From Bog-756 sp963753905 (GTDB lineage Bacteria; Actinomycetota; Acidimicrobiia; Acidimicrobiales; RAAP-2), in contig CAVWDZ010000001.1 of the NCBI GenBank assembly GCA_963753905.1, forward strand, positions 682,001-746,000: 64,000 bases of DNA. Reading direction: 5' to 3'. Of this stretch, positions 26,017 to 34,049 are shown piece by piece. Numbering within the stretch: position 1 is the first letter of the stretch; every line of letters begins with the position of its first letter. Under the pieces are notes generated by a model, which made no database searches, was not told the DNA's origin, and saw only the letters and a list, made by a program, of their open reading frames with translations. A program made the position numbers and the translations under genes.

Positions 26017-26819
26017 ACGATGGCGCCGGACTGCGGATCCCCGAGCCGCCGACGGGCCACGGGCTGCTCGAGGGCAAGGTGGTGGTGGTGACCGCCGCGG
26101 CCGGGACCGGCATCGGGTTCGCCACCGCCAAACGGTGTGTCGAGGAGGGGGCCACCGTGGTCATCTCCGACGCCCACCAGCGGCGACTGGGCGAGGCGGC
26201 CGATGCGCTCGCCGCCCTGCCCGAGCTGGCCGGGACGGTTCCGTTGGCCGTCCCCTGCGATGTGACCGTCGAGGAGCAGGTCCAAGATCTCTACGACGCC
26301 GCGGTGGCCGAGCACGGCCGCATCGACGTCGCGGTCAACAACGCGGGCCTCGGCGGTCAGGTCGACATCGTCGACATGACCGACGAGCAGTGGTCGTCGG
26401 TGCTCGACATCACCCTGACCGGAACCTTCCGCTGCACCAGAGCCGCGCTCCGTCAGTTCATCGCCGGCGGCGGCGGAGGGGTCATCGTCAACAACGCATC
26501 GGTGCTCGGGTGGCGGGCCCAGGCAGGCCAGGCGCACTACGCGGCGGCCAAGGCCGGGGTCATGGCCCTCACCCGCTGCTCGGCGGTGGAGGCCGCCCCC
26601 TACGGGGTGCGGGTCAACGCCGTCTCGCCCAGCCTCGCGGTTCACCCCTTCCTCAACCGGGTGATGGGTGACGACGAGCTCGCCGAACTGGCCAGACGCG
26701 AGGTGTTCGGCCGGGGCGCCGAGGTCTGGGAGGTCGCCAACGTCATCGCGTTCCTGGCCAGCGGGTACGCCACCTACATGACCGGCGAGGTCGTGTCGGT
26801 GAGCAGCCAGCACCCCTGA
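26013..26819 (+). CDS. ipdF: Short-chain dehydrogenase, IpdF-like (steroid ring C/D degradation)
   Basis: A 268-residue SDR closely resembling mycobacterial IpdF (Rv3559c): 'GKVVVVTAAAGTGIGFATA', 'VAVNNAGLGGQVDIVDMTD', 'IVNNASVLGWRAQAGQAHYA', 'AAKAGVMALTRCSAVEAA' and the terminal 'MTGEVVSVSSQHP'. The cofactor Gly motif and the catalytic Ser, Tyr and Lys are present. IpdF oxidises a hydroxylated HIP-CoA intermediate during removal of steroid rings C and D. Coupled to fadE30 by ATGA overlap. Confidence 0.85.
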   Translation: MNDGAGLRIPEPPTGHGLLEGKVVVVTAAAGTGIGFATAKRCVEEGATVVISDAHQRRLGEAADALAALPELAGTVPLAVPCDVTVEEQVQDLYDAAVAEHGRIDVAVNNAGLGGQVDIVDMTDEQWSSVLDITLTGTFRCTRAALRQFIAGGGGGVIVNNASVLGWRAQAGQAHYAAAKAGVMALTRCSAVEAAPYGVRVNAVSPSLAVHPFLNRVMGDDELAELARREVFGRGAEVWEVANVIAFLASGYATYMTGEVVSVSSQHP

Positions 26820-26917
26820 CTTCCTCCCCCCCTGCCAGGTCTGGAGGACGTCGGTAGCCGAAACAGGCCTCGGGCAGGACGCTCAAGGATCCGGGGATCG
26901 TTGCCGATGGGGCAGAG

Positions 26918-28642
26918 GTGGCCGTCACCGACATCGAGCCGCCGGGTTCGGAAGTCGAGGTCGACCTACGGCGCGCGATCGAGCATCTCTGTGAGCCAGG
27001 GGTCATCACCGCTGTGGTCCAGCCCATTGTGCGCCCAGCGGACATGGTCGTGGTCGGCTACGAGGCGCTCGCCCGGATGCCCATCGACCCTCGACGTCCG
27101 CCGGATTGGTGGCTCGACGTCGCATCGGAGTTCGGCCTGCGCAAGCAACTCGAGCTGGCCTGCCTCGCCGCTGCGATCCGGCTCGGTGCCCCGCCCGACG
27201 GACGGATGCTCTTCGTCAACGCCAGCCCTTCGACGATCGCTGATCCCGGGCTCCTCGATCTCCGCACCGAATTCCCGGATCGGCTCGTGGTCGAGATCAC
27301 CGAGCAGGAGGCAGTCGAGGACTACGAATTCCTCCGGGATTGCCTGGCTGGCTACCTACACCGCGGCGTGCGGCTGGCGATCGACGATGCAGGCGCCGGC
27401 TATTCGAGCCTTCGCCATGTCGTCGAGTTGTCACCGGACTACCTGAAGCTCGACCGAGAGTTGGTCAGCGGGGTCGATGAGGACTCGAATCGACGTGCCC
27501 TGATGCGCGCGGTCGTGGCCTTCGCCCGTGAGGTCGGCACGAGTGTTATCGCCGAGGGCGTGGAGACGAGAGGTGAACTGGACGTCCTTCGGGACGCCGA
27601 GGTGCACTTGGTGCAGGGATACCTCCTGGCCCGTCCGGGTGCTCCCTGGCCGGACATCGAGCGAACCGGTCCCCCGAAATCGCAGAGCAGAGATGCGGAC
27701 GACGCCCATCCGAAATTCCGGGAGTACGGGTTGCGACAAGCCCTGGCACGCGTCGACAACGTGTTGGAGGCCTGTGAGGTTGCCGCCGAGACCTTGTACA
27801 GGCACAGCCACCTGCTCACCAGTCTGTACCTCGAGCGCAACCACGAATTGCGGTGTGTGGCCCAACGAGGACTGTGGCAGGTCCTCGACGGCATGCCCGC
27901 AACGGCGGGAATCACCGGCAGAACGTGGGCCACGGCCACCTCGGTCGTCGTAGAGGACGTATCGTTGCACCCTGACTACCGTGTGTCGGTTCCCGGCGTC
28001 GTCTCGGAGATCTGTGTGCCGATCCTTGTGAACGGTGAGGCGGTCGGCTCGCTCAACGTGGAGTCGTTCAGTCCGCTGACCACCGACGCGCTGGAAACGA
28101 CAGAGTCAGTCGCCCGACTCCTCGCGGATCGGCTCGGAGTCATCGGAGTCAACCCGGGCAACTCTCGATGGCATCGGGCAGCTCTCGCCTCCGTGTCCAT
28201 CTCCGGGCTCCTCTCGAGTCGCCGCCTGCCGCACCAGGTGCTGCACCGCTTCACCGATGCGGCCGAGATGGATTCGGCCTGTCTCATCGTCGACCAGCCG
28301 AAGGGACGTTCGGTCCTCGCTGCCGTCGGGCCCTTGGCCGAGAGTCTCGTGGCCCTCGACGCAAACGAGTTGAGCGCCCTGTCGACCTTGGTTGGAGACA
28401 TCCGATCGTGCTACACGGCAGGAGATGCGACCAGCCCGGGATTCGTCGGCACCGAGTCCTTACGGTCCGCGGGCGCTCGAGCCGTCGTCGTGCTGCCCCT
28501 CTGGGCACAGAGGCACCGGTTCGGTACGGTCCTCTTGGCTCATTCCCGACCGCTCCGGTTGACGGGGGACCGGGTCGAGCCGCTCGAGTTGCTCGCCGAC
28601 CATGCCGCTGCGGTGCTGGAACCCGTGCTCCGCTCGGTCTGA
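26918..28642 (+). CDS. EAL-domain c-di-GMP phosphodiesterase with two GAF domains
   Basis: A 574-residue signalling protein. An EAL domain spans about residues 20-250 with the catalytic set visible: 'VGYEALAR', Asn in 'LFVNASPS', Glu in 'VVEITEQEA', the Asp pair in 'IDDAGAGYSSL', Lys in 'DYLKLDRE', Glu in 'VIAEGVETR' and Gln in 'VQGYLLARP'. It should therefore be active against c-di-GMP. Two GAF-like domains follow (about 270-410 and 420-570), the reverse of the usual sensor-first order. There is no GGDEF domain and no membrane segment. It separates ipdF from fadD3 and has somewhat lower GC and more relaxed codon use than its neighbours, hinting at later insertion. GTG 26918 lacks a strong ribosome site. 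Confidence 0.85.
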   Translation: MAVTDIEPPGSEVEVDLRRAIEHLCEPGVITAVVQPIVRPADMVVVGYEALARMPIDPRRPPDWWLDVASEFGLRKQLELACLAAAIRLGAPPDGRMLFVNASPSTIADPGLLDLRTEFPDRLVVEITEQEAVEDYEFLRDCLAGYLHRGVRLAIDDAGAGYSSLRHVVELSPDYLKLDRELVSGVDEDSNRRALMRAVVAFAREVGTSVIAEGVETRGELDVLRDAEVHLVQGYLLARPGAPWPDIERTGPPKSQSRDADDAHPKFREYGLRQALARVDNVLEACEVAAETLYRHSHLLTSLYLERNHELRCVAQRGLWQVLDGMPATAGITGRTWATATSVVVEDVSLHPDYRVSVPGVVSEICVPILVNGEAVGSLNVESFSPLTTDALETTESVARLLADRLGVIGVNPGNSRWHRAALASVSISGLLSSRRLPHQVLHRFTDAAEMDSACLIVDQPKGRSVLAAVGPLAESLVALDANELSALSTLVGDIRSCYTAGDATSPGFVGTESLRSAGARAVVVLPLWAQRHRFGTVLLAHSRPLRLTGDRVEPLELLADHAAAVLEPVLRSV

Positions 28643-28760
28643 AGAGTCCTCGAGCCGGTCGACGGCAGGTGTAGCGAGTCCGTCGCGGGTGGCGACGGAG
28701 GACCGAGCGTGATGCTCTGATCCGGCTGTTCGGTCTGGATGCAGCGCCGGGTCGATGCAC

Positions 28761-28766
28761 TACCCT
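28761..28766 (+). promoter_or_regulatory. -10 hexamer of a probable leaderless promoter for fadD3
   Basis: TACCCT lies six bases before GTG 28773 in the reading frame of the ligase N-terminus, favouring that start over ATG 28755. Confidence 0.4.
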
Positions 28767-28772
28767 GACGGC

Positions 28773-30430
28773 GTGTCAGATGTGACGGATCCCCGGGGGG
28801 ATCTCCAGTGGGGGACCATCCCCGGCCTGGTCGAGGATGCCGCCGCCCGCTTCGGGGACGCCGAGGCCATCGTCGACCACCACGGCCCGGGCGGCACGAT
28901 CACCCGGTGGTCCTTCGACCGGCTCGCCGAGGAGGTGGCCGCCGCGACCCGGGCCATCGTCGCAAATGGCATCGAGCGGGGCGACCGGGTCGCCATCTGG
29001 GCCCCCAATTGTGCAGAGTGGGTCGTCGCCGCGCTCGGGGCGGTCGGTGCGGGGGCCCTGCTGGTCCCGCTCAACACCCGGTACAAGGGTGCGGAAGCCG
29101 CCTACATCCTGCGGGCCTCGGGGGCCAGGCTCCTCTTCACCGTGCAGGGGTTCCTCGGCATCGACTACCCGGCCATCCTCGACGAGGCGGTGTCCACGGG
29201 CGAAAAGGTCCCCGAGCTCGAGCGGGTGGTCGTGCTCCGGGGCGACGACGCCGCGCCCCGCGTCCGGGTGCCCGCGGCGACCAGGTGGTCGGGTGGGAGG
29301 TGTTCCTCGGCGAGGGAGGGGGCTGCTCGGCCGACGTGGCTGCGGGCCGGACCGCCTCGATCACCAGCGGAGACCTCTCCGACCTGGTCTTCACCTCGGG
29401 GACCACCGGCCATCCCAAGGGGTCGATGACCACCCACGGCCAGTCCCTGCGCACCTTTGCCACCTGGGCCAAGGTGGTCGGCCTGGCCGAGGGCGACCGG
29501 TACCTCATCGTGAACCCGTTCTTCCACACCTTCGGGTACAAGGCGGGCATCCTGGCCTGCCTCATGACCGGGGCCACCATGGTGCCCGAGCCGGTCTTCG
29601 ACGTGGACGCGGTCCTGGCCAGGGTCGCCGAGGAGCGCATCTCGGTGCTACCGGGGCCGCCGACCATCTTCCGGTCCCTCCTCGACCACCCGGACCGGTC
29701 CACCGTCGACCTCTCCTCCCTCCGGCTCGTGGTCACCGGCGCGGCGGTGGTCCCGGTGGAACTGGTCGAGGGGCTCTGGTCCGACCTCGGTGTCGAAACC
29801 GTGCTCACCGCCTACGGGCTCACCGAGGCCACCGGGACGGTGACCATGTGTCGCCGTGGTGACCCGGCCGAGGTGATCGCCGGCACGTCCGGCCGGGCGA
29901 TTCCCGATGTGGAGGTCCGCATCGTCGGGGGCGACGGGGCCGAGGTCCCGGTCGGCGCCAGCGGCGAGGTCCTGGTGCGCGGCTACAACGTGATGCGGGG
30001 CTACTACAACGATCCCGACGCCACCGAGGAGGCGATCGATCGTGACGGTTGGCTCCACACCGGCGACATCGCGGTGATGGACGGCTCGGGCAACGTGACC
30101 ATCACCGACAGGCTCAAGGACATGTATGTGAGCGGGGGCTTCAACGTCTACCCCGCCGAAGTCGAGGCGGTCTTGCGACGGCATCCGGATGTGGCCCAGG
30201 TGGCCGTGGTCGGCGTGCCCGACCGCCGGATGGGTGAGGTCGGTCTGGCCGTAGTCGTCCCCACCGCCGGATCCGATGCCGCCGCGCTCGCGGACGGACT
30301 GCCGGACTGGGCGAAGGGGCAGCTGGCCAACTTCAAGGTCCCCGGCCGGGTGCAGGTGGTCGAAGCCCTCCCGGTCAACGCCAGTGGCAAGGTACTCAAG
30401 CGCGAGCTGCGCGCTGCGTACGCGACGTGA
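28773..30430 (+). pseudogene. fadD3: FadD3-like HIP-CoA ligase, frameshifted
   Basis: An acyl-CoA ligase split between two frames. The N-terminal part ('RVAIWAPNCAEWVVAALGAV', 'LVPLNTRYKGAEAAYILRAS') is in the frame of 28773 and the rest in the frame one base earlier. The switch falls between about 29255 and 29285, in a C/G-run-rich stretch, consistent with a single missing base. The downstream part is intact: 'LVFTSGTTGHPKGSMTTHGQ', 'NPFFHTFGYKAGILACLMTG', 'VLPGPPTIFRSLLDHPDRS', 'LTAYGLTEATGT' and 'VSGGFNVYPAEVEAVL'. These closely match mycobacterial FadD3, which activates HIP in steroid C/D-ring degradation. Either a real inactivating mutation or a sequencing/assembly error; the conserved coding on both sides suggests the latter or a very recent event. 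Confidence 0.8.
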
Positions 30431-30481
30431 GCGACGCCACCCCGGCAGTCCGTTCTTCATCCGCAACGAAAGGAGCATGCC

Positions 30482-31588
30482 GTGCGAGGCATCGTCTACA
30501 CAGGTGACGACGTGGAGGTCACCGACCAGCTGAGCATCGGCGACCCGGGACCGACCGAGGTGCGCGTGGCGATGGGCGCGGCCGGGGTGTGCCACAGCGA
30601 CCTCTCGGTCATCAACGGGACCATCCCGTGGAAGGCGCCCTCGGTCCTCGGTCACGAGGGGGCCGGAGTGGTCGAGGCGGTGGGCTCCGAGGTCCGCTCG
30701 GTGCAGGTGGGCGACCATGTCGTCATCGCGACCCTGGCCAGTTGCGGGACCTGCCGGGCGTGCGCAACCGGGCATCCGACCTGGTGCGTGAAGACCCTGG
30801 GCAACGTGTCGCAACCCTTCACCTACAAGGGCGAGCCGGCCTCCAACTTCGCGGCCACCTCGGTCTTCGCCGAGTCGACCATCGTGAAGGAGGTCCAGGC
30901 CGTCAAGATCTCGAAGGAGGTGCCGCTCACCTCGGCATGCCTCATCGGGTGCGGGGTCCTCACCGGGGTCGGCTCGGTCCTCAACCGTGCGAAGGTGCAG
31001 GCGGGAGAGACCGCGGCGGTGTTCGGCGTCGGGGGCGTCGGCCTCAATGTGATCCAGGGCCTCCGCCTGACCGCTGCGAGCCGGATCATCGCGGTGGACA
31101 CCCTGGCCTCGAAGGAGGGTCTGGCCCGTCAGTTCGGGGCGACCCACTTCGTCGACGCCTCCGCCACCGACCCGGTTGCGGCCATCCGCGAACTGGTCCC
31201 GCCCGGACCCGACCGGGTCGGTGGCGCACTGGGGTGGACCGGCGGGGTCACCTGGTCCTTCGACTGCGTCGGTCACCCGGCGGTGCTCCGCAACGCGCTC
31301 GACGTCCTCGACTGGGGCGGCACCGCCCTCGCCATCGGCATCCCGCCCCAGGGCACCGAGGTCTCCGTCGATGTCAACGCCCTCGCCTACGTGGACCGCG
31401 GCCTGCTCGGCTGCCGGTACGGGTCGGCCCGGCCCCACCAGGACATCCCCCTCATGGTCGAGCTCTACCTCTCTGGCAGGCTCATGCTCGACGAACTGGT
31501 CACCGAGCAGCGACCCCTCGAGGGGTTCCGGGAGATCGTCGAGGACATGGAGGCGGGCAAGCTCGCCCGCGGCGTCCTCACCTTCTGA
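30482..31588 (+). CDS. Zinc-dependent alcohol dehydrogenase, class III/AdhD-like
   Basis: A 368-residue medium-chain dehydrogenase. Catalytic zinc ligands lie in 'AAGVCHSDLSV' and 'LGHEGAGVVE', the structural zinc Cys set in 'CGTCRACATGHPTWC', and the NAD Rossmann motif is 'AAVFGVGGVGLNVIQGL'. It resembles mycobacterial AdhD. The GTG start follows AAAGGAG by about seven bases. It opens a tightly packed set of ligase, SDR and P450 genes, so it probably oxidises an alcohol intermediate in the same catabolic route. Confidence 0.86.
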   Translation: MRGIVYTGDDVEVTDQLSIGDPGPTEVRVAMGAAGVCHSDLSVINGTIPWKAPSVLGHEGAGVVEAVGSEVRSVQVGDHVVIATLASCGTCRACATGHPTWCVKTLGNVSQPFTYKGEPASNFAATSVFAESTIVKEVQAVKISKEVPLTSACLIGCGVLTGVGSVLNRAKVQAGETAAVFGVGGVGLNVIQGLRLTAASRIIAVDTLASKEGLARQFGATHFVDASATDPVAAIRELVPPGPDRVGGALGWTGGVTWSFDCVGHPAVLRNALDVLDWGGTALAIGIPPQGTEVSVDVNALAYVDRGLLGCRYGSARPHQDIPLMVELYLSGRLMLDELVTEQRPLEGFREIVEDMEAGKLARGVLTF

Positions 31589-31611
31589 CCCCGCACGGAT
31601 CGGATCGGTCG

Positions 31612-33201
31612 ATGACGCAGCGTCACGACGTCGTGGTGTGCGAGACGCTCCCCGACGTCATGCGCACCGCTGCCACCGCACACGGCGATCTGGAGGCGTA
31701 CGTCGAGCCTGCAACGCCCACCTCCCCGCGCCGGGCGGTGACCTTTGCGGCGTGGAACCGCGCAGCCGACGGGGTGGCCGGCCTGCTCGCGGGCAACGGG
31801 GTGGGCCATGGCTCGGTGGTCTGTCTCCTGCTTCCGAGCTCGATCGACTACATGGTCTGCTACGCCGCCGTCGCCCGCCTCGGCGCGGTCACCTCGGGCA
31901 TCAATCCCCGACTGGGTCCGGCCGAGGTCGACTCGATCGTGGAGCGGACCCGACCGGCGGTGCTGGTGGTCGACGACGACGCCGCCCACCCTGGTGGCCC
32001 GATCGGGATCGTGCTCGAACGCTCGCTGGTGCAGGCTGCCGCGTCCGGGTCACCGCCGAGAGCGCTCCCCACGGTGGCGGCGACCGATCCGGTTGCCGTG
32101 GTCTGGACCAGCGGCACGACCGGGTTGCCCAAGGGCGCGGTGTTCGACCACCGGAACCTGCGTGCGGTGTCGGAGGCGGCCGACGTCCTCTCCGTGCCCG
32201 GGGACCGACGCCTCTCGCCACTGCCGTTCGCCCACGTGGGCTCCATGACCCGGGTCTGGGACGAGGCGGCCCACGGCATCACCACCGTCATCACCCCGAC
32301 CCCCTGGCGTGCGGCCGATGCGATCTCGGTGATGGACACCGAACGGATCACCGTGGCCCAGGGGGTCCCGACCCAGTGGGCGCTCGTGCTCGCCCATCCC
32401 CTCCTGGCCTCTGCCGACCTCTCGTCGCTGCGGGTCGCGGGCACCGGGGCCTCTCGGGTCCCCGCCGAGCTGGTGTCCGCCATGCGAGCCGCCCTCGGGG
32501 TCCCGGTCGTCGTGCGCTACACGTCCACCGAGGCGTCGCTCGGGACCGGCACGGTGCCCGGCGACCCCGACGAGGCGGTGGCCACCACGGTCGGCCGCCC
32601 CGTCTCCGGGGTCGCCCTCTCCCTCGCCGACGAGCACGGGGTGCCGGTTGCCGACGGGGAGGTCGGCCGTGTGCGGCTCCGCTCCGCGGCGGTCATGGGC
32701 GGCTACTGGGGGGGACCGCCGACCGGGCCCGGAGCCGGCGGTGTCGTCTACGACCACGCGAGCACCCGGGCGGTCCTCGCACCCGACGGGTGGCTGACCA
32801 CCGGCGATTTCGGCTGGATCGACCCTGACGACCGACTCCACCTGGTCGGACGGGCCAACGAGCTCTACATCCGCGGCGGGTACAACGTCTACCCTGCCGA
32901 GGTCGAGCAGGTGCTGGGCAGCGTGTCCGGCGTCGGGCAAGTCGCGGTGGTCGGCGCGCCCGACCCGGTGCTCGGCGAGGTCGGGGTGGTCTTCGTGGTG
33001 CCGTCCGCGGGAACCGCCCCCGATCCGCACCAGCTCCTGACAGTGCTTCGGGAGGCGGCACGGGCGACGCTCGCCGACTACAAGGCACCCGACCGGCTGG
33101 TGGTCGTCGACGCTCTCCCCGTTACCTCGATGATGAAGGTAGACAAGAGGGCGCTGGCCGCGCGAGCCGCCCTCGAGACGAACGGAGCGAGTGCACCATG
33201 A
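31612..33201 (+). CDS. AMP-dependent acyl-CoA ligase (FadD-type)
   Basis: A 529-residue ANL ligase: 'AVVWTSGTTGLPKGAVFDH' (A3), 'VRYTSTEASLG' at the A5 position, 'GWLTTGDFGWIDPDD' (A7) and 'YIRGGYNVYPAEVEQVLG'. The terminal catalytic Lys is in 'TSMMKVDKRAL', where the residue before Lys is unusual for the family (normally Gly). ATG 31612 follows the dehydrogenase stop by 23 bp. Its stop overlaps the next ATG (ATGA). The substrate is unknown; the neighbourhood suggests a cyclic or terpenoid/steroid-derived acid. Confidence 0.84.
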   Translation: MTQRHDVVVCETLPDVMRTAATAHGDLEAYVEPATPTSPRRAVTFAAWNRAADGVAGLLAGNGVGHGSVVCLLLPSSIDYMVCYAAVARLGAVTSGINPRLGPAEVDSIVERTRPAVLVVDDDAAHPGGPIGIVLERSLVQAAASGSPPRALPTVAATDPVAVVWTSGTTGLPKGAVFDHRNLRAVSEAADVLSVPGDRRLSPLPFAHVGSMTRVWDEAAHGITTVITPTPWRAADAISVMDTERITVAQGVPTQWALVLAHPLLASADLSSLRVAGTGASRVPAELVSAMRAALGVPVVVRYTSTEASLGTGTVPGDPDEAVATTVGRPVSGVALSLADEHGVPVADGEVGRVRLRSAAVMGGYWGGPPTGPGAGGVVYDHASTRAVLAPDGWLTTGDFGWIDPDDRLHLVGRANELYIRGGYNVYPAEVEQVLGSVSGVGQVAVVGAPDPVLGEVGVVFVVPSAGTAPDPHQLLTVLREAARATLADYKAPDRLVVVDALPVTSMMKVDKRALAARAALETNGASAP

Positions 33202-34049
33202 CCGCTGGATCGACACCCGCCACGGGCGGGGTCACCGACGACCCCGTCCGGATCGGCACGATGCTCTTCACGTTGGTGGAGCCCCACCGCGGTCACGAGG
33301 TCGCCTACAACCGCTGGTACGAGCGGGACCACTTCTACGCCGGCTGTCAGATCGGGGCATACAATTTCGCGGGAGCCCGGTTCGTCGCCACTGCCCCGAT
33401 GAAGCAGCTGCGTGCCCCCCGCGCCGGCGCCGGGGAGCCGGCCCCGCTGGTGGCCGACCCCCAGACCGGCAGCTACCTCGGGATCTACTACGTGCTCGAC
33501 GGTCACCACGACGAATGGAACCGGTGGGCGGTGGACCAGGTCAACGCTCTCCACGCCGCCGGTCGGATGTTCGAGCACCGCGACCACATCCACACCGGGC
33601 TGTACCGGTTCGAGTGGGAGCACCGGCGTGACGCCGACGGTGTCCCGGCGGAGCTCACGCTCGACCACCGCTTCGCGGGGATGGTCTCGGTCTTCGTCGA
33701 ACCGGCCGACGGGGTGAGCGGCCAACGGATCGGCAGTTGGTACCGCGACGAGTTCCTGCCCTCGGTGCTGCCCGGCTCGACGGTGGCGACCGTGCTCGGG
33801 TTCAGCCCTTTGCCGCTGCTCGCCGACGCTCCCGGGGACGTGCCGCGTACAGAGACGCTCGACGAGCGGGTGCTCCTGCTCTGCTTTACCGACGTGGACC
33901 CGACCGTTGCCTGGGCCGGCGTCGTCGCCCCCCAGGACGCGGCACTCGAATCGTCCGGACTGGGCAGGGTGGTCTGGGCGTCCCCGTTCGTCGGCACCGT
34001 GCCGGGAACCGACACCTACACCGACCAGCTCTGGGGGGCGTCGGCGTGA
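33198..34049 (+). CDS. Uncharacterised protein between two acyl-CoA ligases
   Basis: A 283-residue soluble protein that I cannot assign to a family. It has no signal peptide or membrane segment. It looks like two related halves: 'MLFTLVEPHRGHEVAYNRWY' then 'RDHFYAGCQIGAYNFAGARF' in the first, and 'GMVSVFVEPAD' with 'GSWYRDEFLPSVLPGS' in the second. This would suit a tandem ferredoxin-like (dimeric alpha/beta barrel) fold such as EthD-type proteins. It is overlapped by four bases with ligase genes on both sides (ATGA, GTGA), so it is translated with them and likely serves the same pathway. Confidence 0.7.
   Translation: MTAGSTPATGGVTDDPVRIGTMLFTLVEPHRGHEVAYNRWYERDHFYAGCQIGAYNFAGARFVATAPMKQLRAPRAGAGEPAPLVADPQTGSYLGIYYVLDGHHDEWNRWAVDQVNALHAAGRMFEHRDHIHTGLYRFEWEHRRDADGVPAELTLDHRFAGMVSVFVEPADGVSGQRIGSWYRDEFLPSVLPGSTVATVLGFSPLPLLADAPGDVPRTETLDERVLLLCFTDVDPTVAWAGVVAPQDAALESSGLGRVVWASPFVGTVPGTDTYTDQLWGASA

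Noticed and set aside
31612..33201. Assignment of this ligase as FadD17 because of the nearby FadE26-FadE27 genes
   Set aside because: Its sequence does not follow the FadD17 motifs I recall, and it lies 9 kb from that pair in a different gene set.
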